A stretch of DNA of 64,000 bases from Alloyangia pacifica (GTDB lineage: Bacteria; Pseudomonadota; Alphaproteobacteria; Rhodobacterales; Rhodobacteraceae), in assembly GCF_900116195.1 (NCBI RefSeq), contig NZ_FOZW01000007.1, positions 186,001 through 250,000 of the forward strand. The letters are read 5' to 3'. Position 1 is the first letter of the stretch. Each line of letters opens with the position of its first letter. Under the pieces are notes generated by a model. It ran no database searches. It saw only the letters and a program-made list of their open reading frames with translations, and was not told the DNA's origin. This document shows, in pieces, positions 22,412-30,990 of the stretch. The position numbers and the translations under genes are program-made.

Positions 22412-24454
22412 TCAGCGCCGGCCCTCGCGCAGCCAGGCCGCGACGATGAAGCCCGCGGCCAGCAGTAGCGTCAGCCAGGCCGGCAGCAGCGGAATGCGGG
22501 TCACGTCCATGGTCTCGAAGGCTTCGCGCGGGGTGATGCCCATCCAGCCGCGCCCGGCGGCGGGGCGCCCCGCGCCGACCGCGCGGATGCTCGGCAGACC
22601 GTCCTCGATCCGTGCTTCGCCACCGCGCAGCGCGGCGACCACGGGTTCCAGCGCCTCGCCGCTCGCGATGGTCTGTTCGAATTCGCGCGGGGCGGCGGGA
22701 CCGAGGCCGATCACCGCCTCCTGCTCGCCCTCCTTCAGCCGGTAGAGGCCGATTTCCGGCCCGTCGTATTCCGCTTCGAAGCGGCCGGGCGAAACCTCCT
22801 GCAGGGCCACGCTTTCCTCGGTGCCGTCGGGGCGGGTCACGGTGACCGCGCCCACGCCTTGCTCCAGCGTGCGGCGGATGATGCGCATGTGCTGGCCCGT
22901 GGCCTCGGCCCAGAGCGCCTCTTCCTCGAGCTCGGGCTCCTTCATCATCCAGTGCGCCAGTCGCCGCAGCAGGTCGAGCTGCGGGCCGCCGCCCTCGAAG
23001 CCGCGCGACCAGAGCCAGGCCTGGTCTGAGGCGATCAGCGCCACGCGCCCCTCGCCGATGCGGTCGAGCACCAGCAGCGGCTTTTCCTCGGCGCCTGACA
23101 TCAGCACCTCGGCGCTGTCGTTTGGGGTGACTTCGACCTGCCGCATCCAGCGGCCCCAGCTTTCGGCGCCGCTGAGCCCGGCGGTGACGGGATGGCGCTG
23201 GCCGAGGTCGGTGACCGTGGGACGGAAGCCGCGGTCGATGACGCGGGCAGTGGGTTCGGCGGGCAGGATCTCGGCCAGAGGCGAGCGGTAGATGGAATCG
23301 GCGCTGGCGAAATCGGGCCCGGCGGCAACCAGCACCGCGCCGCCGTTCTCGACGTAGTTGCGCACGTTGTCGAGGTAGATGGCCGGTAGGATGCCGCGGC
23401 GCTTGTAGCGGTCGAAGATGATCAGGTCGAAATCCTCGATCTTCTCGAGGAAGAGCTCGCGGGTGGGGAAGGCGATCAGCGAGAGCTCGGTCACCGGCAC
23501 GCCGTCTTGCTTCTCCGGCGGGCGCAGGATGGTGAAGTGCACGAGATCGACAGAGCTGTCGGATTTCAGCAGGTTCCGCCAGGTGCGGCTGCCGGCGTGG
23601 GGCTCGCCCGACACCAGCAGCACGCGCAGCCGGTCGCGCACGCCGTTGATCTGCACCAGCGCGGTGTTGTTGCGGTCTGTCAGCTCGGCCTCGCCCTCGG
23701 GGACGGTGAACTGGATGACGTTGAGCCCGCCGTGCGGCAGGGTGACGGGCAGCTCGATGTCCTGTCCGAGCGGCACGCGGTAGCTCTCGGGATCGCCGCC
23801 GTCGATCGATATCTGCAGCTCGGTCTCGGCCTCCTGCGGGGCATCCCCGTCATCCTCGACCCGCAGGGTCAGGGTGACCGGCTCGCCGAGGATGGCGAAG
23901 GCGGGGGCGTTCTTGACGATCAGGCGGCGGTCCCAGTCGGTGTCGTGGCCGGTCAGCAGCAGGTGCATCGGCGCGGGCAGCGAGGGCGCGCGTTCGAGAT
24001 CGTGCAGGCGACCGTCCGACAGCAGGAAGATGCCCGCGACGCGGCCGCGCGGCTCCTCGGCCAGCGCTTCCGACAGGGCGGTCATCAGCAGCGTGCCGCT
24101 GTCGCCCTCGCCGTCGGGCACGGTGATGCGGCGCACCTCGGTGTTGGGGCGGGCGGCGATCCGGGCCTCGAGCGCGTCGGCGGTTTCGGCCGTGGTCTCC
24201 AGCCGGTCGCCGAGCCGCTGCGAGGCGCTGTGGTCCTCGAGCAGCAGCACGATGTCGGACAGCGGCGCGCGGTCTTCTTCCTGGAAGGAGGGCTGGGTGA
24301 GTGCCGCCAGCAGCACGAAGCCGGCGAAGAACCGCAGCGCCCAGCCGGGCATGCCGCGCCAGAGCGCCAGCGCCACCGAGGCCAGCGCGACGGCGCCCAG
24401 TACCCAGATCGCGGGCCAAGGCAGAAGCGGGTCGAAGACGATCTCGCCGGTCAT
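22412..24454 (-). CDS. Membrane protein with GATase1-like domain (MoxR operon)
   Basis: A 680-residue inner-membrane protein. N-terminal helices near residues 12-30 and 38-55 are followed by a large vWA-like/beta region (SDIVLLLEDHSASQRLGDRL, FLLSDGRLHDL). A class I glutamine-amidotransferase-like fold covers about residues 280-490 (VRDRLRVLLVSGEPHAGSRT, DLIIFDRYKRRGILPAIYLD, GEGRVALIASDQAWLWSRGF). A C-terminal helix (LPAWLTLLLAAGFIVAAWLR) closes it. No catalytic Cys-His pair of an active amidotransferase is apparent. It is last in the leftward operon moxR-DUF58-DUF4159-this gene, starting 40 bp after the DUF4159 gene. The operon type is linked to envelope or metal-protein maturation, but its role here is not known. 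Confidence 0.85.
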   Translation of the reverse strand: MTGEIVFDPLLPWPAIWVLGAVALASVALALWRGMPGWALRFFAGFVLLAALTQPSFQEEDRAPLSDIVLLLEDHSASQRLGDRLETTAETADALEARIAARPNTEVRRITVPDGEGDSGTLLMTALSEALAEEPRGRVAGIFLLSDGRLHDLERAPSLPAPMHLLLTGHDTDWDRRLIVKNAPAFAILGEPVTLTLRVEDDGDAPQEAETELQISIDGGDPESYRVPLGQDIELPVTLPHGGLNVIQFTVPEGEAELTDRNNTALVQINGVRDRLRVLLVSGEPHAGSRTWRNLLKSDSSVDLVHFTILRPPEKQDGVPVTELSLIAFPTRELFLEKIEDFDLIIFDRYKRRGILPAIYLDNVRNYVENGGAVLVAAGPDFASADSIYRSPLAEILPAEPTARVIDRGFRPTVTDLGQRHPVTAGLSGAESWGRWMRQVEVTPNDSAEVLMSGAEEKPLLVLDRIGEGRVALIASDQAWLWSRGFEGGGPQLDLLRRLAHWMMKEPELEEEALWAEATGQHMRIIRRTLEQGVGAVTVTRPDGTEESVALQEVSPGRFEAEYDGPEIGLYRLKEGEQEAVIGLGPAAPREFEQTIASGEALEPVVAALRGGEARIEDGLPSIRAVGAGRPAAGRGWMGITPREAFETMDVTRIPLLPAWLTLLLAAGFIVAAWLREGRR

Positions 24455-24494
24455 TCGTTATGTCCGTTGGTTGGGGCGGCGGTCCCGGCGCCGG

Positions 24495-27293
24495 TCATTG
24501 GCCGAGCCTGTCGAGCAGCGCGGGCACGTGGACCTGGTCGGATTTGTAGTTGCCGGTCAGCACGTGCATCACCAGGTTGACCCCGAAACGGTAGGCGATC
24601 TCGCGCTGGCGTTCGCCGGCGAAGCCCGAGCCGATGCGCACCTGCGGGTTGCCGCGGCTGTCCACCGCCCAGGCCGCGGCCCAGTCGTTGCCGCCGATCA
24701 CCACCGGGGTGACATTGTCGTTGAGGTTGCGGAAGGGCATGCCCTCGACCATTTCCGCATCGGGCGGCGCGGCTTCGACCCAGACGTCACGGCTGGCGTA
24801 GCGGCCGGGGAAATCCTGCAGAAGGTAGAAGGTGCGGGTCAGCACGTGGTCCTGCGGCACCGGCTCCAGCGGCGGGATGTCCAGCGGGGCGGCCAGCTCG
24901 CGCAGCTTGCGGCCCTCCGGAGAGGCGGCGCCGAAGCCCGCCACGTCGGCGTCGCGGGTGTCGAAAAGGATCATCCCGCCCGAACGCAGGTACTCGTTGA
25001 GCTTGGCGTATGCGGCAGGAGAGGGAGTTGGCTGCGATGGGGTGATCGGCCAGTAGAGCAGCGGGAAGAAGGCCAGCTCGTCGCTCTCGAGGTTCACCGC
25101 CATCGGCTCGGAGGGCTCGACCGACGTGCGGTAGAAGAGCGTGTCGGACAGGCCGCGCAGCCCGTCCTGCGCCAGCGCGTCGAGCTGGGCATCGCCGGTC
25201 ACCACGTGGGCCAGCGTGACCTCGCCCGTGGCAGCCTCGGCAAAGGCATCGACGTCCGCGGAAGCGGTGCCTTGGGCACGACTTGTGCCGGGGATGGCAA
25301 ACGCGCCGAGCGCCAGCGCCAGCAGCACGGCGGCGGTGCCGGGCGTGCTGGGCCGGGCGCCGCGCAGGCGACCGGAGAGCGCCAGCGAGGCGATCACATC
25401 CGCCAGCAGCAGCGCGATGGCCAGCGCCAGAAGCCAGCCGGCAAGCGGGGTTTCCCGCGGGCGACTCAGCCCCTCGACCGGCACGGTGTCGGGCCAGGTG
25501 GCGGGCTGCAGTTCGGTGTCCGCCGTCACCACGTTGCGCGCGAGGCTACGCTCTTCGCCCTGGTAGAGGCCGGGGCGCAGCTCGGGGCCAAGGGCCTCGG
25601 TCAGCAGGGCCTCGCCGGGCACGCCGGGCAGGGTGCCCGCGTCGACCACCGCCCCGAAGCCGTCGAGCACGCGGATCGGCTGCCACATGGTGCCGACCAG
25701 TTCCTCGGGTGCCGGGGTGGTCGGCATGGCCGAGATCGCCAGCCGCTCGAGCATCTGCACGAAGAGGCCCGAGAGCGGCAGGCTGGACCATTCGGCGTTG
25801 GCAGTGACGTGGAACAGCACAACCTGCCCCTGGCCGACGCGCTTGCGGGTGACCAACGGCGTACCGTCGCTGAGCTGGGCGATGACCCGGTCGGCGAGCG
25901 TCGGGTCGGGTTGGGCCATGACCTGGCTGGTGACGGTCACGTCTTCGGGGATAGCGAGCCCCTCGAAGGGGCTGCCTGCGGGGAAGGGGGCCAGCGATTT
26001 CGGCTCGCCCCAACTCATCGCGCCGCCGACCGAGCGCCCGCCAGCGCGCAGCCGCACCGGCATCAGCGGGTCCTCGCGGTCGCGCGAGAGGTCCGAGGCG
26101 GCGAGCCGCGGCCCGGCGAAGCGCAGCAGCGTGCCACCCTTCTGCAGCCAATCGGTAACGCCCTCTTCCTCGCCCGGGCCGAGCGTCGCCACGTCGGCCA
26201 GCACGATCACGTCGGGATTGGCAGGCAGCACCTCGGTCAGCGCACCGTCGAGGATGTCGACATCCTCTTCCAGCGCCTTGTGCAGGTAGTAGAGCGGCGA
26301 GAGCAGCTCGAGCCCCTCGCGGTTCTCGTTCCCGGCGATCAGCGCGACCTCACGGCGGCGCAGGCTGTCGTCGGGCAGGCTGACCGCGCCGGCGCTGCGG
26401 GCGCCGTCGATCTCGAAGCGGGTGATGCGGGCGCGCAGCTCGGCGGGAAGCGACAGGTCGAGCTCGCCCTCGGAGGCGCCGTCGGCGAAGGTCAGCGGAG
26501 CGCGGACCAGCACGGTCGGGTTGCCTGCCGGGTCGAGGCCGTGCGCGGCGATGGAGATCTCGCGCTCGCCGCCGGGGTGCAGGCGGCGGGCGGTCAGCTG
26601 CACGTGTCCGTCCTCGAAGGCGGGGGGCAGCAGGGCGGTCAGGTTGCGCGGGCTTTCGAAGACGGTGACCTGCCCATGATCCATCAGCGCGTCGAGCATC
26701 GGCTCGCGGCTTTCGCGGGCAAGCCCGTCGGACATCCAGTAGCTGTCGAAATCGCCCTCGGGCAGCATGGTGAGCGCGCGGGTGACATGCGCCTCCCCCG
26801 GCTCCCAGGGTTCTGGCTGCAGTCCGGAAAGCCGGGCGCGCAGCACGGCCGCCTGCTGGAACTGCGGCACCTCGGGTTCGGTCAGGCGCAGCACGGCGAC
26901 CGGCCGCGCCTCGCGCTCGGCGCGGGACAGCAGCGCATCGAGCGCGATCTGCCGTGCGCGCCAGTCGGCGGCGGAAGACCAGCTGGCATCCATCACCACC
27001 AGCAGCGGGCCGGTGCCGGCGGTCTGCGCGTCGTCCTCGGGGTTCAGGATCGGCCCGGCGAGGCCGATGATCACCGCCGCCACGGCCAGAAGGCGCAGCA
27101 GCAGCAGCCACCAGGGGGTGCGGTCGGTGACCTGATCGTCGTCCTTCAGCCCCAGCAGCAGCACCACGCCGGGGAACATCCGCCGGATCGGTGCCGGCGG
27201 CACGGCGCGCAGGATCACCCAGAGCACCGGCAGGGCCAGCAGCCCGAGCAGCAGCCAGGGGGCGGTGAAGCCCAGGGGGCCGAGAATGGTCAT
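24495..27293 (-). CDS. BatA-like N-terminal membrane domain + DUF4159 protein
   Basis: A 932-residue inner-membrane protein. The first 80 residues are the BatA-type double membrane domain (LGFTAPWLLLGLLALPVLWV, TPWWLLLLRLLAVAAVIIGL). A vWA-like region follows (PLLVVMDASWSSAADWRARQ), then a GATase-like region and a membrane pair near residues 640-690. The C-terminal 210 residues match DUF4159 (DELAFFPLLYWPITPSQPTP, YLRSGGMILFDTRDADVAGF, TRTFYLLQDFPGRYASRDVW, RFGVNLVMHVLTGNYKSDQV). The start overlaps the DUF58 stop by 4 nt (ATGA), so translation is coupled. Proteins of this architecture are usually found with MoxR ATPases in alphaproteobacteria and remain functionally undefined. Confidence 0.9.
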   Translation of the reverse strand: MTILGPLGFTAPWLLLGLLALPVLWVILRAVPPAPIRRMFPGVVLLLGLKDDDQVTDRTPWWLLLLRLLAVAAVIIGLAGPILNPEDDAQTAGTGPLLVVMDASWSSAADWRARQIALDALLSRAEREARPVAVLRLTEPEVPQFQQAAVLRARLSGLQPEPWEPGEAHVTRALTMLPEGDFDSYWMSDGLARESREPMLDALMDHGQVTVFESPRNLTALLPPAFEDGHVQLTARRLHPGGEREISIAAHGLDPAGNPTVLVRAPLTFADGASEGELDLSLPAELRARITRFEIDGARSAGAVSLPDDSLRRREVALIAGNENREGLELLSPLYYLHKALEEDVDILDGALTEVLPANPDVIVLADVATLGPGEEEGVTDWLQKGGTLLRFAGPRLAASDLSRDREDPLMPVRLRAGGRSVGGAMSWGEPKSLAPFPAGSPFEGLAIPEDVTVTSQVMAQPDPTLADRVIAQLSDGTPLVTRKRVGQGQVVLFHVTANAEWSSLPLSGLFVQMLERLAISAMPTTPAPEELVGTMWQPIRVLDGFGAVVDAGTLPGVPGEALLTEALGPELRPGLYQGEERSLARNVVTADTELQPATWPDTVPVEGLSRPRETPLAGWLLALAIALLLADVIASLALSGRLRGARPSTPGTAAVLLALALGAFAIPGTSRAQGTASADVDAFAEAATGEVTLAHVVTGDAQLDALAQDGLRGLSDTLFYRTSVEPSEPMAVNLESDELAFFPLLYWPITPSQPTPSPAAYAKLNEYLRSGGMILFDTRDADVAGFGAASPEGRKLRELAAPLDIPPLEPVPQDHVLTRTFYLLQDFPGRYASRDVWVEAAPPDAEMVEGMPFRNLNDNVTPVVIGGNDWAAAWAVDSRGNPQVRIGSGFAGERQREIAYRFGVNLVMHVLTGNYKSDQVHVPALLDRLGQ

Positions 27294-28168
27294 CCGTGCC
27301 CTCCGTCCATCGCGCGGTACACCCAGAGCAGGGCATTCTGCGCGCTGTCACTGGTATGATGGCACAGAAATTGCCAGCCGGTTAAGCGCGATAGATGGTC
27401 AAGCCGGGCTTTTCTCTCGGCAAGACGCTCGAGATAGCGTTCGCGCAGGTCTCCGGCTTTCAGTGTCTCATGGGCCAAGGTCTTGCCCATGCTTTCAAAA
27501 ATCGTCCGGCCCTTGAAGGGGAAGCTCTCTTCGGACGGATCGAGCACCTGCAGCAGCACCCCGCGCACGCCGCGGTCTGCGGCCTTGGTCAGCGCGGCCT
27601 CGACCGGGTCGAGATCGCCGAGGAAGTCCGAGACGAACATGGCGCGGGCGTGGGGGATGATGCCGCGCGCCTCGGGCTGCGCGTAATCCTCTTCACCGTC
27701 CGCAGCCAGCGCCTCGGCGAGGCGCAGCACCTGGATATCGCCGTTGCGTGGCGGCAGCGACCAGCCGGTGAAGCCGACGCGCTCGCCGCCGCGGATCAGC
27801 AGGATCGAGGCCGCCAGCGCCACCAGCCGGGCGCGGTCGCCCTTGCTTGGCAGGTCCTTGTTCGAGGTGAAGCGCATCGAGGCCCCGGTATCGACCCAGA
27901 GCTGCACGCTCTGCGCGATCTGCCATTCACGCTCGCGCACGTATTGCTCGTCGCCGCGGCCCGAGCGCCGCCAATCGATCGAGCGGTAGGTGTCGCCGGG
28001 CCGCAGCGGCCGGTATTGCCAGAAATCGTCGCCCAGCCCCGAGCGCCGCCGCCCGTGCTCGCCCAGCAGGACGGTGCCGGCCAGATGCTCGGCACGGGCC
28101 AGGAGGGCCGGAAAACGGGTGGCTTCTTCCTGCGCGCTCTGCCGGAGCTGGGCGACGGGACCTATCAA
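27290..28168 (-). CDS. DUF58 domain protein (vWA-like, MoxR partner)
   Basis: A 292-residue cytoplasmic protein. The DUF58 core is clear: LRPGDTYRSIDWRRSGRGDE (about residues 50-70) followed by the vWA-like strand VQLWVDTGASMRFTS containing a MIDAS-like DxGxS motif. Later come RARLVALAASILLIRGGERV and RAMFVSDFLGDLDPVEAALT. DUF58 proteins are encoded next to MoxR AAA ATPases and are thought to be substrates or partners in metal insertion or chaperone work. The start overlaps the moxR stop, and the stop overlaps the next start, both by ATGA. This arrangement implies fixed stoichiometry. Confidence 0.92.
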   Translation of the reverse strand: MIGPVAQLRQSAQEEATRFPALLARAEHLAGTVLLGEHGRRRSGLGDDFWQYRPLRPGDTYRSIDWRRSGRGDEQYVREREWQIAQSVQLWVDTGASMRFTSNKDLPSKGDRARLVALAASILLIRGGERVGFTGWSLPPRNGDIQVLRLAEALAADGEEDYAQPEARGIIPHARAMFVSDFLGDLDPVEAALTKAADRGVRGVLLQVLDPSEESFPFKGRTIFESMGKTLAHETLKAGDLRERYLERLAERKARLDHLSRLTGWQFLCHHTSDSAQNALLWVYRAMDGGHG

Positions 28169-29166
28169 GCGGCAGCCTCGGAGGGCTCGAGCGTGCCGCA
28201 GACCTCGTCGATGATGCTGCCGAGGTCCTCGCCACGGGCGCGGGCCGAGAATGTCAGTGCCATGCGGTGCACCAGCACCGGGCGGGCCATGTCCATCACG
28301 TCCTCGGGCGAGGGTGCGAGCCGCCCCTGCAGCAGCGCGCGGGCGCGCACGGTCAGCATCAGCGCCTGCGCGGCGCGCGGGCCGGGGCCCCAGGCCACGG
28401 TGTCGCGCACCCGGGCCGAAGCCGAGGGATCGCCGGGGCGGAAGGCGCGTACCAGATCGAGAATCATCTCGACCACCGCGTCGCCCACGGGCATGCGCCG
28501 CAGCAGGTGCTGCGCGGCCATCAGCGTGGCGGGGTCAAAGACCTGATGCGCCACCGCCTCTTCTGTGCCGGTGGTGGCGAGCAGGATGTCCTTTTCGGTC
28601 TTGCGGTCGGGGTAGGCCACGTCGATCTGCACAAGGAAGCGGTCGAGCTGCGCCTCGGGCAGCGGGTAGGTGCCCTCTTGCTCGATGGGGTTCTGCGTGG
28701 CGAGCACGTGGAACGGCAGCTCGAGCGTACGCGTTTCCCCCCCGATGGTGACGGATTTTTCCTGCATGGCCTGCAACAGGGCCGACTGGGTGCGCGGCGA
28801 GGCGCGGTTGATCTCGTCTGCCATCAGCAGCTGGCAGAAGATCGGGCCCGGCAGGAACTTGAACGCGCGGCTGCCATCGGCGGCGGTTTCCAGCACCTCC
28901 GAGCCGAGGATGTCGGCGGGCATCAGGTCAGGGGTGAACTGCACGCGGTTGCCATTGAGGCCCATCACCGTCGACAGGGTTTCGACCAGCCGGGTTTTCC
29001 CGAGGCCGGGCAGGCCGATGAGCAGCGCGTGGCCGCCGCAGAGCAGCGCGGCAAGGGTCAGGTCGACGACCCGTTCCTGTCCGATGAAGCGCCGGGTGAT
29101 CGCCGACTTGGCTTCGGCGAGCTTTTCTTCCAGCGCCTCAATCTCGGCGACCAGGTCTTCGGCCAT
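28165..29166 (-). CDS. MoxR family AAA+ ATPase
   Basis: A 333-residue AAA+ ATPase, first gene of a four-gene leftward operon. The Walker A motif is in ALLIGLPGLGKTRLVETLST, the Walker B in LLMADEINRASPRTQSALLQ, and the sensor-1 segment in HVLATQNPIEQEGTYPLPEA; DRFLVQIDVAYPDRKTE is typical of MoxR. The lid domain carries RARALLQGRLAPSPEDVMDM. MoxR ATPases act as chaperones for vWA proteins, here probably the DUF58 and BatA-like partners. The ATG at 29166 has AGGGAG upstream; an extension to 29244 overlaps the divergent DUF1285 gene. The divergent promoter region is only 58 bp. Confidence 0.95.
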   Translation of the reverse strand: MAEDLVAEIEALEEKLAEAKSAITRRFIGQERVVDLTLAALLCGGHALLIGLPGLGKTRLVETLSTVMGLNGNRVQFTPDLMPADILGSEVLETAADGSRAFKFLPGPIFCQLLMADEINRASPRTQSALLQAMQEKSVTIGGETRTLELPFHVLATQNPIEQEGTYPLPEAQLDRFLVQIDVAYPDRKTEKDILLATTGTEEAVAHQVFDPATLMAAQHLLRRMPVGDAVVEMILDLVRAFRPGDPSASARVRDTVAWGPGPRAAQALMLTVRARALLQGRLAPSPEDVMDMARPVLVHRMALTFSARARGEDLGSIIDEVCGTLEPSEAAA

Positions 29167-29224
29167 GGGGGAGACTCCCTTGCGTAAATCCTTTACCGAA
29201 GAGAGTGTATCGCGGGGGTGAAGA

Positions 29225-29827
29225 ATGGCAAAACCAATGCGCACACAAAATTACGTGACACCTTCGGCTGACGGCATTGCTGCTGCAGCGCGCGCCGCTT
29301 CGGGACGCGGGCTGCCGCCTGTCGAGCGGTGGAATCCGCCCTTCTGCGGCGATCTGGACATGCGGATCGCGCGGGACGGGACCTGGTTCTACCTTGGAAC
29401 GCCGATCGGGCGCTTCGAGTTGGTGAAGCTTTTTTCGTCGATTTTGCGGAAAGATGGCGAGAAATATTTCCTGGTGACCCCGGTCGAGATGGTCGGAATC
29501 ACCGTCGAGGACGCGCCCTTCGTCGCCACCGACTTCGAGGCGGAGGGTGAGGGCGAGTCGCAGGTGCTGACCTTCCAGACCCATGTGGGCGATTTCGCCG
29601 TCGCCGGGTCCGAGCATCCGATCCGCGTGGTGCGCGACCCCGAGACCGGCGAGCCCTCGCCCTACATCCTTGTGCGCCGCAATCTCGAGGCGCTGATCGA
29701 CCGCAAGAGCTTCTACCGGCTGGTGGAGCTGGGCGTGCATCATGACCATGAGGGCGCGCGCTGGTTCGGCCTGTGGTCGTCGGGCACCTTCTTCCCGATG
29801 ATTCCTTCGGCAGAGCTGGAGGGCTGA
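29225..29827 (+). CDS. DUF1285 family protein
   Basis: A 200-residue cytoplasmic protein. The N-terminal 30 residues are variable. The core is ERWNPPFCGDLDMRIARDGT, FYLGTPIGRFELVKLFSSIL, RKDGEKYFLVTPVEMVGITV and EDAPFVATDFEAEGEGESQV, which matches DUF1285, a PH-like domain family often found next to moxR in alphaproteobacteria. The function is unknown. It diverges from moxR with a 58-bp shared promoter region, so co-regulation is possible. The ATG at 29225 is preceded by GGGGGTGAAG. Confidence 0.9.
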   Translation: MAKPMRTQNYVTPSADGIAAAARAASGRGLPPVERWNPPFCGDLDMRIARDGTWFYLGTPIGRFELVKLFSSILRKDGEKYFLVTPVEMVGITVEDAPFVATDFEAEGEGESQVLTFQTHVGDFAVAGSEHPIRVVRDPETGEPSPYILVRRNLEALIDRKSFYRLVELGVHHDHEGARWFGLWSSGTFFPMIPSAELEG

Positions 29828-29916
29828 GCGCGCTTCACTCACTTCTCGCTTTGCGCTAGCGGCACGGGATGAGACGCTGACGCCATCAAAGGTAAGATGC
29901 GGCGGGAGACGCGTGT

Positions 29917-30024
29917 ATGGACATGTCGAAGCAGCGCAGCGAGGCGCTGAAGGGCATCGCCCTGGGGGTCGAGGCGTTGCGCAAGGGGCTGACCGGGATT
30001 CGTGCACGGCTGAGCCCGGGCTAA
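29917..30024 (+). CDS. Possible 35-residue small protein
   Basis: A short frame starting ATG at 29917 (or 29923), with GGGAG about 10 nt upstream, codes for MDMSKQRSEALKGIALGVEA and a basic, helix-prone tail ending LSPG. It stands alone in the gap between DUF1285 and a convergent sulfotransferase. Codon usage is in line with the genome, and the amphipathic helix would suit a small regulatory or membrane-surface peptide. There is no homology evidence and chance is possible. Confidence 0.3.
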   Translation: MDMSKQRSEALKGIALGVEALRKGLTGIRARLSPG

Positions 30025-30036
30025 GGCGTTCTTGGT

Positions 30037-30855
30037 TCAGTCGCCGAGCTTGGCGTGCACCTCGTCGAGGTCGATCTCGCCGATCGGCATCTTGTTCGCC
30101 GGGTTCTCGAAATCGTAGCGGAACAGATCGAAGTCGCGTTTGTAGATCTCGTAGACCAGGTGCATCGACAGGTCGTCGAAATAGTCTTCCACCGGATGCG
30201 CGCGCTTCGGCCCATGGCCCTCGGACTCGTTGAAACGGGGAATCGCCGCGAGGTCTACCGGATGACGGGTCTGCACCCGGTCCAGCACGCCCTGCATCCC
30301 CTCGTCGAACTTCTCGGTCCAGAAGATGCTGTCGTAGCGTCCGCCGTTGACGATGAAGGTCGACACATGCCCCGAGACCGCCGACCAGTGGATGTCGGGG
30401 TCCATCGGGCGGCGCCAGCGAATGGTGTCGCGCGCAAACAGCAGGAAGCGGCGGAACGAGCGGATCTGATCGAAGTCCTCCTTGCCGTCCTCGCCGCCGA
30501 CCTCGATGCCGTATTTCTGCACCAGCATCGGAACGAGGTTGCCGCGGTAGCGGTTGCCATTGCGCTGAATGCCGCAGATCTTGTCGAAGAAGCTCGACAG
30601 GATGCGGCTGTATGGGTTTCGCACGCAGGTGAAGGCCGGGGCGCTGCGGGTCTTCACGTTGGCATTGATCGGATTGTGGCTCTCCTCGCGGGCCCATTTG
30701 TGCAGACCCTGATCGGCGTCATGGATGTCGCCGTCGTAGAAGCTGCCGTGGTCCGAGTAGTACATGATCTGGCCGATGGTCGAGCAGGCGCATTTCGGCA
30801 CCACGCGATAGATCATGCTCTCGCTCTCGGTCATCCATGTGCCGGGAAACCCCAT
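30037..30855 (-). CDS. Sulfotransferase family 2 protein
   Basis: A 272-residue protein that would transfer sulfate from PAPS to a carbohydrate. The 5'-phosphosulfate-binding loop is YRVVPKCACSTIGQIMYY (about residues 16-33), the carbohydrate-sulfotransferase form of the P-loop. The 3'-phosphate-binding motif is FTCVRNPYSRILSSFFDK (about residues 74-91). The C-terminus holds YEIYKRDFDLFRYD, a common ending for this family. The ATG at 30855 has AGGAG 10 nt before it; an upstream in-frame extension into the divergent gene is rejected. It diverges from a GT14-type glycosyltransferase with 135 bp between, suggesting both act on one sulfated surface glycan. Confidence 0.85.
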   Translation of the reverse strand: MGFPGTWMTESESMIYRVVPKCACSTIGQIMYYSDHGSFYDGDIHDADQGLHKWAREESHNPINANVKTRSAPAFTCVRNPYSRILSSFFDKICGIQRNGNRYRGNLVPMLVQKYGIEVGGEDGKEDFDQIRSFRRFLLFARDTIRWRRPMDPDIHWSAVSGHVSTFIVNGGRYDSIFWTEKFDEGMQGVLDRVQTRHPVDLAAIPRFNESEGHGPKRAHPVEDYFDDLSMHLVYEIYKRDFDLFRYDFENPANKMPIGEIDLDEVHAKLGD

Positions 30856-30990
30856 ACCGCCTGCTCCTCGTACCGCCCGGCTTGTCGCGGGCTCCCTGGA
30901 CATGCAAAAAAGCAAAAGACATCGGCCTGTACAATGTCTTCGCCGGGATAAAGGTGAAGAAGCAGGCGAAAATTGGGCGGACCTCAACCT

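Noticed and set aside
23874-27359. Long open frame (1161 codons) opposite the DUF4159 gene
   Set aside because: Antisense shadow; the minus-strand operon has overlapping starts and stops and recognised domains.
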